The notes below the pieces were generated by a model that saw only the letters and a list, made by a program, of their open reading frames with translations, did not search any database and was not told the origin of the DNA. A stretch of DNA of 6,257 nucleotides. Origin: Erysipelotrichia bacterium. GTDB lineage: Bacteria; Bacillota_I; Bacilli_A; Erysipelotrichales; Erysipelotrichaceae. The translations under genes were made by a program, and so were the position numbers. Of this stretch, positions 1 to 5,683 are shown piece after piece (position 1 is the first letter of the stretch; each line of letters starts with the position of its first letter). The stretch covers positions 1 through 6,257 of the forward strand of contig SABF01000093.1 of the NCBI GenBank assembly GCA_009929095.1, given 5' to 3'.

Positions 1-575
1 ATGTCACCGACATCATCCTGAACCTCAAGGGCATTTCAATTACCCAGATGCTCCCGCATATCAATAAAATCAGACAGATTGAAGGCCGCATGGAGCGCAT
101 TGATGAAGGGCAGCCTTATAACATTGTTGTGGACTTTGCTCACACTCCGGATGGCATTGAACAGCTCTGTCAATATGCTGAAGCAATTACACCAAAGCGA
201 AGCCGAATTATTGCCATTACCGGTTCTGCCGGAAAACGAGATACGGCTAAACGTCCGGAATTTGGTGAAATTCTGGATAAGTATGCAGATATGATTATCC
301 TGACTGAAGATGATCCACGTAATGAAAAGCCATTGGATATCTGCAATGAAATTGCCTCCGGCATCAAGAAAACACAATATGTGATCATTGAAGATCGTTA
401 TGATGCAATTCGCCAGGCAGTTGAGATTGCTGAAGCGGATGATACAATCATTATCATGGGAAAAGGCGATGAAAAATTCATCTACCGTGAATTTGGCCGT
501 GAACCTTATGATGGAGATGATGCCATTGCCCGTGAGGCAGTGAGAAAATTCGGACTTATCAAAAAGGAGGACTAA
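1..575 (+). CDS. murE: UDP-N-acetylmuramyl tripeptide synthetase (MurE-type Mur ligase), C-terminal part
   Basis: MurE is a cytoplasmic ATP-dependent ligase that adds the third amino acid (meso-diaminopimelate, lysine or another) to UDP-MurNAc-L-Ala-D-Glu in peptidoglycan synthesis. The gene is cut by the left edge. The reading frame is open from base 3 with no start needed, so the ATG at 48 is internal. About 190 residues are visible, the end of the ATPase domain plus the C-terminal ligase domain, against roughly 490 in a full MurE. Diagnostic motifs, numbered on the visible residues, are GRME (about 32-35), DFAHTPDG (44-51), GSAGKRD followed by KRPEFGE (about 74-88), DDPR (103-106) and GKGDE (153-157). 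DDPR replaces the DNPR typical of diaminopimelate-adding enzymes, and GKGDE replaces GKGHE. The Arg and Glu that contact diaminopimelate in E. coli MurE are retained, so the amino acid added is uncertain. The TAA stop lies 5 bases before deoC, implying cotranscription. Confidence 0.9.
   Translation, partial: VTDIILNLKGISITQMLPHINKIRQIEGRMERIDEGQPYNIVVDFAHTPDGIEQLCQYAEAITPKRSRIIAITGSAGKRDTAKRPEFGEILDKYADMIILTEDDPRNEKPLDICNEIASGIKKTQYVIIEDRYDAIRQAVEIAEADDTIIIMGKGDEKFIYREFGREPYDGDDAIAREAVRKFGLIKKED
565..570 (+). promoter_or_regulatory. Strong Shine-Dalgarno for deoC inside the end of murE
   Basis: A perfect AGGAGG, preceded by a run of A, lies 10 bases before the deoC ATG and overlaps the last murE codons. 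It fixes the deoC start at 581 and indicates that deoC is translated from a murE-deoC transcript. No promoter fits between the two genes. Confidence 0.8.
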
Positions 576-580
576 GAGGA

Positions 581-1219
581 ATGAAACTGAGTAAGTACAT
601 TGATCATACACTTCTGAAACAAGACGCAACGGAAGCAGAAATCAGGATTCTATGTCAGGAGGCAAAGCAGTACGATTTTGCATCTGTATGTGTTAATCCA
701 TGCTGGATTGAAACAGCAAAAGAAGAACTGAAAGATACAGATGTCAAAGTCTGTGTTGTTGTGGGATTTCCACTTGGCGCAATGACGTCGGAAGCAAAGG
801 TATTTGAGGCAGGAGACGCCATAGCCAAGGGTGCTGAAGAGATTGATATGGTTATCAATATTGGTGAGCTCAAAGATGGAAATGATGCTTATGTCACAAA
901 TGAGATTCATGCTCTGAAAAAGGCAGCTGGTGATCATATTCTTAAAGTTATCATTGAAACCTGCCTGTTGACTGACGAAGAAAAGATCAGAGCGTGCAAG
1001 GATGCCGTGGCTGCTGGTGCTGACTTCGTTAAGACCAGTACGGGATTCTCAAAGGCCGGTGCAACACCGGAAGATGTTGCTTTGATGAAGCATACTGTAG
1101 GAGATGCCTGCAAGGTCAAAGCGCCTGGCGGTGTCAGAAACATGAAAGATATGGAAGCCATGATTACGGCCGGAGCAGAGCGGATTGGCACCAGTCATGG
1201 TGTTGATCTTGTAAAGTAG
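581..1219 (+). CDS. deoC: Deoxyribose-phosphate aldolase DeoC
   Basis: This class I aldolase reversibly cleaves 2-deoxy-D-ribose 5-phosphate to acetaldehyde and glyceraldehyde 3-phosphate, the last step of deoxynucleoside catabolism, in the cytoplasm. At 212 residues it is full length for the shorter bacterial DeoC type. It starts with the family signature KYIDHTLLK (residues 5-13). It then has VCVNP (36-40), VGFPLGA (61-67), EIDMVIN containing the catalytic Asp89, VKTSTGF with Schiff-base Lys151, VKAPGGVR with the second active-site Lys180, and the phosphate-binding RIGTSHG near the C-terminus. All catalytic residues known from E. coli DeoC (Asp102, Lys167, Lys201) have counterparts. The start is supported by AGGAGG at 565-570. 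It follows murE by 5 bases and probably shares its transcript. Another nucleoside enzyme, cdd, lies 4 kb downstream, but the two are not in one operon here. Confidence 0.97.
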   Translation: MKLSKYIDHTLLKQDATEAEIRILCQEAKQYDFASVCVNPCWIETAKEELKDTDVKVCVVVGFPLGAMTSEAKVFEAGDAIAKGAEEIDMVINIGELKDGNDAYVTNEIHALKKAAGDHILKVIIETCLLTDEEKIRACKDAVAAGADFVKTSTGFSKAGATPEDVALMKHTVGDACKVKAPGGVRNMKDMEAMITAGAERIGTSHGVDLVK

Positions 1220-1258
1220 CTCAGGTTTGAAAATTATTTGTACTGGAACATTTAAGAA

Positions 1259-1284
1259 AGCCAAATATTCATTGCTTTTTGGCT
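1259..1284 (+). repeat. Inverted repeat between deoC and rpsU
   Basis: A perfect 7-base inverted repeat (AGCCAAA at 1259-1265, TTTGGCT at 1278-1284) encloses a 12-base loop. No T-run follows on the plus strand, so it is a poor intrinsic terminator for deoC. The proposed rpsU -35 element lies inside the loop, so the repeat could be an operator or a weak stem. The function is unknown and chance is possible. Confidence 0.35.
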
Positions 1285-1300
1285 GTCACTTTGATATTAT
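1272..1300 (+). promoter_or_regulatory. Candidate sigma-A promoter with extended -10 for rpsU
   Basis: A weak -35 TTGCTT (1272-1277) is separated by 17 bases from a good -10 TATTAT (1295-1300). The -10 is preceded by TG in the correct extended position (TGA then TATTAT, from 1292). Transcription would begin near 1307, giving a leader of about 30 bases before rpsU. It is the best promoter match in the 116-base gap after deoC and would start an rpsU-phoH transcript. Confidence 0.6.
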
Positions 1301-1335
1301 AACTGTGCTGTTTAATCAGGAAGGGGGGTTAGAAA

Positions 1336-1518
1336 ATGTCAAGAGTAGTTCTGAAAGAGAATGAAAACCTCGATGATGCACTGCGCCGTTTCAAGCGTCA
1401 GGTATCGCGCAATGGAACCCTTGCTGAGGCTCGTAAGAGAGAGTATTATGTGAAGCCAGGTATCCGCAGAAAGCTTAAAAGCGAAGCTGCGCGCAAGGCA
1501 CGCAGACGCGGTAAGTAA
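1336..1518 (+). CDS. rpsU: 30S ribosomal protein S21
   Basis: S21 is a small, highly basic protein of the 30S subunit that in bacteria assists initiation near the anti-Shine-Dalgarno end of 16S rRNA. The 60-residue product is the usual Firmicutes length. It shows the family pattern: an N-terminal [16 protein letters not shown] segment (residues 8-23), a central KREYYVKPG (34-42), and an Arg/Lys-rich tail ending in RKARRRGK. The start is supported by a very purine-rich ribosome binding site (AAGGGGGG, 1321-1328) 7 bases upstream. It has a candidate extended -10 promoter of its own and is closed by a UUCG-loop terminator just after the stop, so it is probably made mainly as a short transcript, with some readthrough into phoH. 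In B. subtilis rpsU likewise stands upstream of phoH, but several genes separate them there. Those genes are absent here. Confidence 0.98.
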   Translation: MSRVVLKENENLDDALRRFKRQVSRNGTLAEARKREYYVKPGIRRKLKSEAARKARRRGK

Positions 1519-1522
1519 AGAG

Positions 1523-1549
1523 AGAAGAAACCTTCGGGTTTCTTTTTTT
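1523..1549 (+). terminator. Intrinsic terminator after rpsU with UUCG tetraloop
   Basis: The hairpin has stem GAAACC/GGTTTC, extendable by A-T pairs, and closes on the very stable C(UUCG)G tetraloop (loop 1533-1536). It is followed by seven T (1543-1549). It begins 5 bases after the rpsU stop. This is a canonical rho-independent terminator. Since phoH follows within 48 bases and no strong promoter lies between, it may act as a partial terminator that lowers phoH relative to rpsU. Confidence 0.92.
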
Positions 1550-1581
1550 ATGTATTCAGGGCTAAAATGATTCGTAGATGA

Positions 1582-1599
1582 GAGGAGTCAGATAAATTG
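1582..1599 (+). promoter_or_regulatory. Ribosome binding site that fixes a TTG start for phoH
   Basis: GAGGAG at 1582-1587 lies 9 bases before TTG at 1597. The first in-frame ATG (1630) would cost 11 residues and has no comparable ribosome binding site, so TTG is the preferred start codon. A TAAAAT at 1563-1568 resembles a -10, but the matching -35 position falls in the T-tail of the rpsU terminator, so no separate promoter is claimed. Confidence 0.7.
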
Positions 1600-2592
1600 G
1601 AAGAGAAGAGAACAATTTGCTTTGATGATATGACAGATCAGCGGGCGATGAGTCTGTGTGGAAGTGAGGACCGCAATCTGCGAATCATATCAGAATTCTT
1701 TGGCATTGAAATATCTTCGCGTGAAAACTGCTTTATGATTGCTGAATGCAATGAAACAGTTTTTCCAAAAATTCAGAATGTACTGATAGCGCTTTATGAA
1801 GTAGCAAGAAGAAATCAGCCGGTAACAGAGCAGGACACGATCTATGCATGCCGGCTTGCAGCAAAGAATGAAAAGATTCAGCTGGATGATCTTTCTTCAG
1901 TTGTAATTGGCAGAACACTTACAGGTAAAGCAGTATGTCCTAAGACCCGCGGACAGATGGAATTTGTCAAGGCAATGGATGCTTATTCCATTGTATTTGC
2001 GATTGGCCCAGCAGGCACCGGAAAGACATATCTTGCGGTGATCAAAGCTGTTTCCATGATGAAAAAAGGGGAAATCAAACGCATTGTACTGACTCGTCCT
2101 GCAGTGGAAGCCGGTGAGAGTCTGGGCTTTCTTCCAGGTGATCTGAAAGAAAAGGTTGATCCTTATCTGACTCCGCTCTATGATGCATTGCATGACATGC
2201 TGGGGGTGGAACAGACTGATAAGCTGATCGAAAAGGAAGCTATTGAAATTGCTCCGCTTGCATATATGAGAGGCAGGACGCTGGATGACAGCTTTGTGAT
2301 TCTCGATGAAGCTCAGAATACAACACCAGCACAGATGAAAATGTTTCTGACCCGGCTGGGATTTAATTCACGTATGGTTATCACCGGTGACGTCACTCAA
2401 ATCGATTTGAAATTCGGAGCCGGCAGCGGATTGATTGAAGCATCTGATCTGTTAAAAGGAATCAATGAGATTAAAATTATGGAACTGACGAGTGATGACG
2501 TGGTAAGACATCCGCTGGTTCAGAAGATTATTGAACGCTATGCAGAAAAGGACAGTCTTGCGGCAGCAGCAAGACATCGTAAATCAGAATAA
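1597..2592 (+). CDS. phoH: PhoH family P-loop ATPase
   Basis: This is a cytoplasmic PhoH-like protein, an ATPase of the helicase-like P-loop class. Its cellular role is not settled, but it recurs beside ybeY and is suspected to act in RNA metabolism. The 331-residue product has the usual length. The N-terminal part (about residues 20-110) fits the PhoH N-terminal, KH-like region. The ATPase core carries Walker A GPAGTGKT (137-144), TRPAVEAGE (166-174), GFLPGDL (177-183), Walker B VILDEAQ (234-240, with Asp237 and Glu238), VITGD (261-265) and DVVRHPLV (301-308, with a probable arginine finger). All motifs are intact. The start is TTG, chosen because of GAGGAG 9 bases upstream. It lies downstream of rpsU past a terminator and converges on the symporter gene. 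In most Firmicutes pgpH and ybeY follow directly, but here phoH is closed off by a terminator. Confidence 0.96.
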   Translation: MEEKRTICFDDMTDQRAMSLCGSEDRNLRIISEFFGIEISSRENCFMIAECNETVFPKIQNVLIALYEVARRNQPVTEQDTIYACRLAAKNEKIQLDDLSSVVIGRTLTGKAVCPKTRGQMEFVKAMDAYSIVFAIGPAGTGKTYLAVIKAVSMMKKGEIKRIVLTRPAVEAGESLGFLPGDLKEKVDPYLTPLYDALHDMLGVEQTDKLIEKEAIEIAPLAYMRGRTLDDSFVILDEAQNTTPAQMKMFLTRLGFNSRMVITGDVTQIDLKFGAGSGLIEASDLLKGINEIKIMELTSDDVVRHPLVQKIIERYAEKDSLAAAARHRKSE

Positions 2593-2641
2593 AAGAAAAC
2601 CAATGAGTTTCCTGGAGATCAGGAGATCATTGGCTTTTTTA
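2591..2641. terminator. Bipartite, probably bidirectional terminator between convergent phoH and the symporter gene
   Basis: The outer stem is CCAATGA (2600-2606) with TCATTGG (2627-2633). The inner stem is TCCTG (2610-2614) with CAGGA (2620-2624) around the 5-base loop GAGAT, and a small internal loop separates the two. The plus strand continues with C and six T (2635-2640), ending phoH. Read on the minus strand the same hairpin is followed by TTTTCTTTT (complement of 2591-2599), ending the symporter transcript. One structure therefore serves both convergent genes in a 51-base gap. Confidence 0.88.
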
Positions 2642-2643
2642 TC

Positions 2644-4320
2644 TCAGTGAGTCAGGATTTTTTCGTCCGGTGAAATATCATCCACAGTAGCTGTGACAGA
2701 GCTCTTGGCAATGTTGCAGCAGTGATCTCCCATACGTTCAAGATTGGCCAGTACATCGCAGTAAATCGATGCAGCAACGGCGGAACCGCACTGACTCTTG
2801 GCCATACGCTCGAAGTGTTTCTGACGTGAATCATACTCATACTTATCCAACGTATCCTCTTCATCCATTAGTGAGGCATACAGAGAATCATTGCGGGTTT
2901 TATATATTTCAATTGACCGGTTGAACATGTGGAGCATCATGTCGAACATCATGTTGATATCTTCGTTGGCATTTTCAGTGAAGGATCCGTCATCTTCAAA
3001 AACCATTGAGAAGAATTCAACTACGTTCATGGAAAGATCGCCAATGCGTTCAAGGTTTTTAATAACCTCCAGATTCAGACGGATATCTTCAGAATCTTGT
3101 TTGGAAAGTGTGGCATTATTGGATATCTTTACCAGGAAGTCCGTGATTTTCTTATCGAAGGAATTGATCAGTGCTTCCGTCTGTGACAGCATATCCCGAT
3201 CTTCGGCATTGCCAGGCTTATTCAGAAACGTCTTACATTCCTGTATGTCCTGCCGTACTACATCTGCCATTTTCAGAATGGCTTTGCTGGATGCGGCAAT
3301 ACCAGTGGAAGGAAGCTGACTGGCAAGACTGCTGTCGAGATCATCAATATCCACTTCCATGCGCTCCGGTTCTTCACCTGGAATAATTTTACGTACTATC
3401 TTGCACATCTGCTTCAGAAGCGGGAAAAACACGATTGTTGTAATTGTATTGAAAAGTATATGAGTGACAGCTATCTGCATCATTGGGGCAAGATTCATCT
3501 TTGCACCAAGCCAGGTTACCAGAGCGGAATATGGCACAAGAAGCAGCATGCCTAATGAAGCACCAACGATATTGAAGAGAGTATGTATCCCGGCAGTTCG
3601 TCTTGCAGCAAGTGATCCGCCGATAGCGGCCAGAATTCCTGTAATAGTTGTGCCAATATTTGCACCGAAGATAAACGGGAGAACAGCATTGAATGGAATA
3701 GCTCCGGCTTGATACATTTTCTGCACAACACCAATGGTTGCTGCAGAGGCCTGTACCAATGCAGTTAATAAAGTGCCAGTGCAAAGTCCGAGCAGCGGAT
3801 TGCTTGCCATGCTTGCAGCAAAGGTTTCAAATTCCGGGAGATCTTTGAGTGCTGACAGGCCTTCGCCCATAAAATTCAGACCATAGAAGAGAAGGCCAAA
3901 TCCCAGAATGACATTGCCGTAGTTCTTGAACTTCCGTTTCTTTGCAAAGCAGCAGATCATTGCTCCGATGAATACGATGTAGAGTGAGAACTTATCAAAG
4001 TTCAGTGAAATCAGAAATGAAGTTACAGTTGTTCCGATATTTGCGCCCATGACAATGCCGGCAGCCTGCTCAAGGTTCATAAGCCCAGCTCGAACAAGAC
4101 CGATCGTAATAGCGGTTGTAGCGGAACTTGATTGCATGACGATTGTGATCAGAATACCAATCAGCAGCGCCTGCAGTGGATTTGACGTGTATTTGTCAAT
4201 ATAGTCTCGAAGCTTGTCACCGGCAGCGGATTTTAATCCATCGCCCATGAATTCAATTCCAAACATGAAGAGTCCAAAGCCGCCAAGGATCATATCCCAG
4301 CGGATTAATGACAGTTGCAT
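2644..4320 (-). CDS. Na+/phosphate symporter with C-terminal PhoU domain (NptA/YqeW-like)
   Basis: This is a predicted inner-membrane Na+/Pi cotransporter of the NaPi-II (PF02690) family, with a cytoplasmic PhoU-like helical domain. The 558-residue length is typical of the fused bacterial form. The membrane half (about residues 8-305) has eight or nine hydrophobic segments in two inverted repeats. Repeat 1 carries QSSSATT (63-69) and GANIGTT (92-98). Repeat 2 carries GANIGTT (219-225), but its QSSSA is degenerate, reading QASAAT (190-195). The C-terminal half is soluble, acidic and helical, with two PhoU metal-binding motifs, NLERIGD (422-428) and NLERMGD (526-532). The ATG start at 4318-4320 is supported by AGGAG (complement of 4328-4332) 7 bases upstream, and a near-consensus promoter precedes it. 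It lies antisense between phoH and ybeY. No pst or phoR genes are nearby. Pi uptake, export or homeostasis are all possible, and the transport direction cannot be read from sequence. Confidence 0.93.
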   Translation of the reverse strand: MQLSLIRWDMILGGFGLFMFGIEFMGDGLKSAAGDKLRDYIDKYTSNPLQALLIGILITIVMQSSSATTAITIGLVRAGLMNLEQAAGIVMGANIGTTVTSFLISLNFDKFSLYIVFIGAMICCFAKKRKFKNYGNVILGFGLLFYGLNFMGEGLSALKDLPEFETFAASMASNPLLGLCTGTLLTALVQASAATIGVVQKMYQAGAIPFNAVLPFIFGANIGTTITGILAAIGGSLAARRTAGIHTLFNIVGASLGMLLLVPYSALVTWLGAKMNLAPMMQIAVTHILFNTITTIVFFPLLKQMCKIVRKIIPGEEPERMEVDIDDLDSSLASQLPSTGIAASSKAILKMADVVRQDIQECKTFLNKPGNAEDRDMLSQTEALINSFDKKITDFLVKISNNATLSKQDSEDIRLNLEVIKNLERIGDLSMNVVEFFSMVFEDDGSFTENANEDINMMFDMMLHMFNRSIEIYKTRNDSLYASLMDEEDTLDKYEYDSRQKHFERMAKSQCGSAVAASIYCDVLANLERMGDHCCNIAKSSVTATVDDISPDEKILTH

Positions 4321-4356
4321 AGTTAATCTCCTGCCCCTCGCGGTCGAATCTACTTA

Positions 4357-4385
4357 ATCATAAAGCGTTTGTTTTCAATGGTCAA
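4357..4385 (-). promoter_or_regulatory. Sigma-A-type promoter for the Na+/Pi symporter gene
   Basis: Read on the minus strand, -35 TTGACC (4385-4380, 5 of 6 consensus) and -10 TATGAT (4362-4357, 5 of 6) are separated by exactly 17 bases. Transcription would begin near 4350, giving a leader of about 30 bases with AGGAG before the ATG. It is the strongest promoter in the window. No clear Pho box repeat was recognised around it. Confidence 0.8.
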
Positions 4386-4410
4386 CGCGTGAAATGTATA
4401 TGCTGATGTC

Positions 4411-4439
4411 TTTCGAATGCTGCGATAAACCGTTATAAT
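4411..4439 (+). promoter_or_regulatory. Candidate promoter for the ybeY-dgkA-cdd-era operon
   Basis: A perfect -10 TATAAT sits at 4434-4439. The -35 at the 17-base position is TTTCGA (4411-4416), only 3 of 6 matches. Transcription would begin near 4446, about 15 bases before the ybeY ATG, so the leader is very short. The site lies back to back with the symporter promoter, 25 bases between the two -35 elements. It is needed functionally because the opposite-strand gene blocks readthrough from phoH. Confidence 0.65.
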
Positions 4440-4460
4440 TGTAAAGAAAGCGGGAATTGT

Positions 4461-4922
4461 ATGGATATATCTCTGATAAATCGAACAAGTATTCCATGTG
4501 AAGCATATCTTTCATTCTTCAAAAAAATTGCTTCATCTGCAGAACAGATACTGAATCTGAAGCAATGCTGTCAGCTCTCAGTGACCTTTGTGCGTTCACG
4601 CACAATTCATCAAATCAATCTTGAATACCGAGGAATAGATCGGCCAACAGACGTTATCAGCTTTGCGATTAATGATATTGGGTTCAAGGGTGAGCTGGCT
4701 GAGGAAGCCGAAGACCTGGGTGATATTTTTATTAATATTGATTATGCAAAAAAACAGGCAGAACAGTATGGACATTCCCTGAAGCGAGAAATCGGGTTCC
4801 TATTTACGCATGGCATGCTTCACTGTCTTGGCTATGATCATATGAAAACAAAGGATGAGAAAATTATGTTTGCGCTACAGGATCAGATTCTGGATCCGAT
4901 TGTTTCAAGGAAAAAGAAATGA
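4461..4922 (+). CDS. ybeY: YbeY endoribonuclease
   Basis: YbeY is a small zinc-dependent single-strand RNA endonuclease acting in 16S rRNA maturation and ribosome quality control in the cytoplasm. The 153-residue length is standard. The signature HGMLHCLGYDH (residues 117-127) supplies the three zinc ligands His117, His121 and His127. The conserved INxxYRxxDRPTDVISF segment (about 52-68) includes the family's conserved Arg57. The N-terminus MDISLINRTS fits the usual first strand, supporting the ATG at 4461. Its ribosome binding site is weak, a GCGGGA about 4 to 9 bases upstream rather than AGGAGG, and the predicted leader is only about 15 bases. The stop overlaps the dgkA start in ATGA. In B. 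subtilis the homologue yqfG follows phoH-yqfF. Here ybeY is instead the first gene of its operon. Confidence 0.96.
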   Translation: MDISLINRTSIPCEAYLSFFKKIASSAEQILNLKQCCQLSVTFVRSRTIHQINLEYRGIDRPTDVISFAINDIGFKGELAEEAEDLGDIFINIDYAKKQAEQYGHSLKREIGFLFTHGMLHCLGYDHMKTKDEKIMFALQDQILDPIVSRKKK

Positions 4923-5263
4923 AGCTGCTGAGAGAAAAATTCAAGCCGGCATTCAATGGATTGCTTCTTGCATTTAAGGATGGCAGTGTGAGAATTCAGC
5001 TGTATCTGTGTATACTTGCCATCACGGCAGGAACTGTCATTCAGCTGAGTCATACCGAATGGATTGCTGTCTGGCTCTGCATTGGTCTTGTGGTTGTAAC
5101 GGAAATAATTAATACGGCAATTGAAAAACTCTGCAATCTATATACAGTCAGTCAGAATGAGCAGATCAAGATTATCAAAGATCTGGCGGCTGGAGCAGTG
5201 CTGTTTGCGGCAGTGATCTCACTGATCTGTGCTGTTGAAATACTATTTGAGCACTTTGTCTGA
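4919..5263 (+). CDS. dgkA: Undecaprenol/diacylglycerol kinase (DgkA family)
   Basis: This is an integral membrane lipid kinase. In Gram-positive bacteria the family phosphorylates undecaprenol, feeding carrier lipid to peptidoglycan and teichoic acid synthesis, and diacylglycerol less well. The 114-residue product is close to the usual Gram-positive length. An amphipathic N-terminal segment (about 3-22) precedes three membrane helices, about residues 28-43, 47-65 and 89-108. The family signature EIINTAIEKLCN (62-73) contains the catalytic Glu69 and Asn65, and KDLAAGAVL (87-95) follows. The start overlaps the ybeY stop by 4 bases (ATGA). AAGGA at 4907-4911, inside ybeY, is spaced 7 bases from the ATG. 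Translational coupling with ybeY is likely. The lipid specificity is taken from the family and position, since the sequence alone does not separate the two substrates. Confidence 0.95.
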   Translation: MKLLREKFKPAFNGLLLAFKDGSVRIQLYLCILAITAGTVIQLSHTEWIAVWLCIGLVVVTEIINTAIEKLCNLYTVSQNEQIKIIKDLAAGAVLFAAVISLICAVEILFEHFV

Positions 5264-5278
5264 GAAAGGATAATTTAT

Positions 5279-5683
5279 ATGACAAAAGAAGAACTGATTC
5301 AGGAAGCGTTTAAAGCAATGAAGAATTCATATGCACCATACTCCAAGTATCATGTTGGTGCATGCATTGAAGCAACGGATGGCAGAATATTCTGGGGTAC
5401 CAATATTGAAAATGCATCCTATGGTGCTACCAACTGTGCGGAACGGTCCGCTGTATTTTCTGCCTATTCCAATGGCTGCCGCAGAAATACAATCAAAGCG
5501 CTTGCGATTGTATCAGATGGGCCTAGAATTGCAGCTCCCTGCGGCATCTGCCGGCAGGTACTGTGTGAACTGCTGAATGAGGATACACCGATTTATCTGT
5601 CCAATGGACAAGAAGAAAAGGAAACATCTATCAAAGAGCTTCTTCCGATGCAGTTTCAGGAAAGTGATGTGATTCATTCATGA
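5279..5683 (+). CDS. cdd: Cytidine deaminase
   Basis: This zinc enzyme hydrolytically deaminates cytidine and deoxycytidine to uridine and deoxyuridine in pyrimidine salvage, in the cytoplasm. It is a homotetramer in the short Gram-positive class. The 134-residue length matches that class, not the roughly 290-residue E. coli dimer type. YAPYSKYHVGA (residues 18-28) is the family N-terminal signature. NIENASYG (42-49) binds the ribose. NCAERSA (52-58) supplies the zinc ligand Cys53 and the catalytic proton-shuttle Glu55. PCGICRQV (87-94) gives the zinc ligands Cys88 and Cys91. AGAAAGGA (5263-5270), 8 bases before the ATG, is a good ribosome binding site. It follows dgkA by 15 bases and overlaps era by 4, the same order (dgkA-cdd-era) as in B. 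subtilis. Confidence 0.97.
   Translation: MTKEELIQEAFKAMKNSYAPYSKYHVGACIEATDGRIFWGTNIENASYGATNCAERSAVFSAYSNGCRRNTIKALAIVSDGPRIAAPCGICRQVLCELLNEDTPIYLSNGQEEKETSIKELLPMQFQESDVIHS

Noticed and set aside
48..575. Treating ATG at 48 as the real start of a short Mur ligase
   Set aside because: The same frame is open to the left edge with MurE-like residues before it, and no Shine-Dalgarno precedes 48. It is an internal methionine of a truncated gene.
36..629. 197-codon open frame on the minus strand opposite murE
   Set aside because: It lies fully opposite a strongly motif-supported murE and the start of deoC, has no ribosome binding site, and its Phe/Ile/Asn/Cys-rich product resembles no protein family I know. 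It is a shadow of codon usage.
1227..1256. Second possible rpsU promoter, TTGAAA (1227-1232) with TTTAAG (1251-1256)
   Set aside because: The -10 match is poor (4 of 6) and the spacing is 18. The extended -10 site at 1292-1300 is clearly better.
1540..1568. Promoter for phoH with -10 TAAAAT (1563-1568)
   Set aside because: The required -35 position falls in the T-tail of the rpsU terminator and does not resemble TTGACA.
2891..3319. 142-codon plus-strand frame opposite the PhoU domain
   Set aside because: It is antisense to a domain with two clear PhoU motifs. It has no ribosome binding site and no recognisable product.
3389..3784. 131-codon minus-strand frame rich in Cys, Ser and Tyr inside the symporter gene
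   Set aside because: It overlaps the membrane domain of the symporter in another frame. The odd composition comes from reading hydrophobic codons out of frame.
4357..4392. Pho box or other phosphate-regulator operator near the symporter promoter
   Set aside because: Only a short ACGCGT palindrome (4385-4390) and a few A/T-rich hexamers are visible. No regularly spaced direct repeats typical of a Pho box were found.
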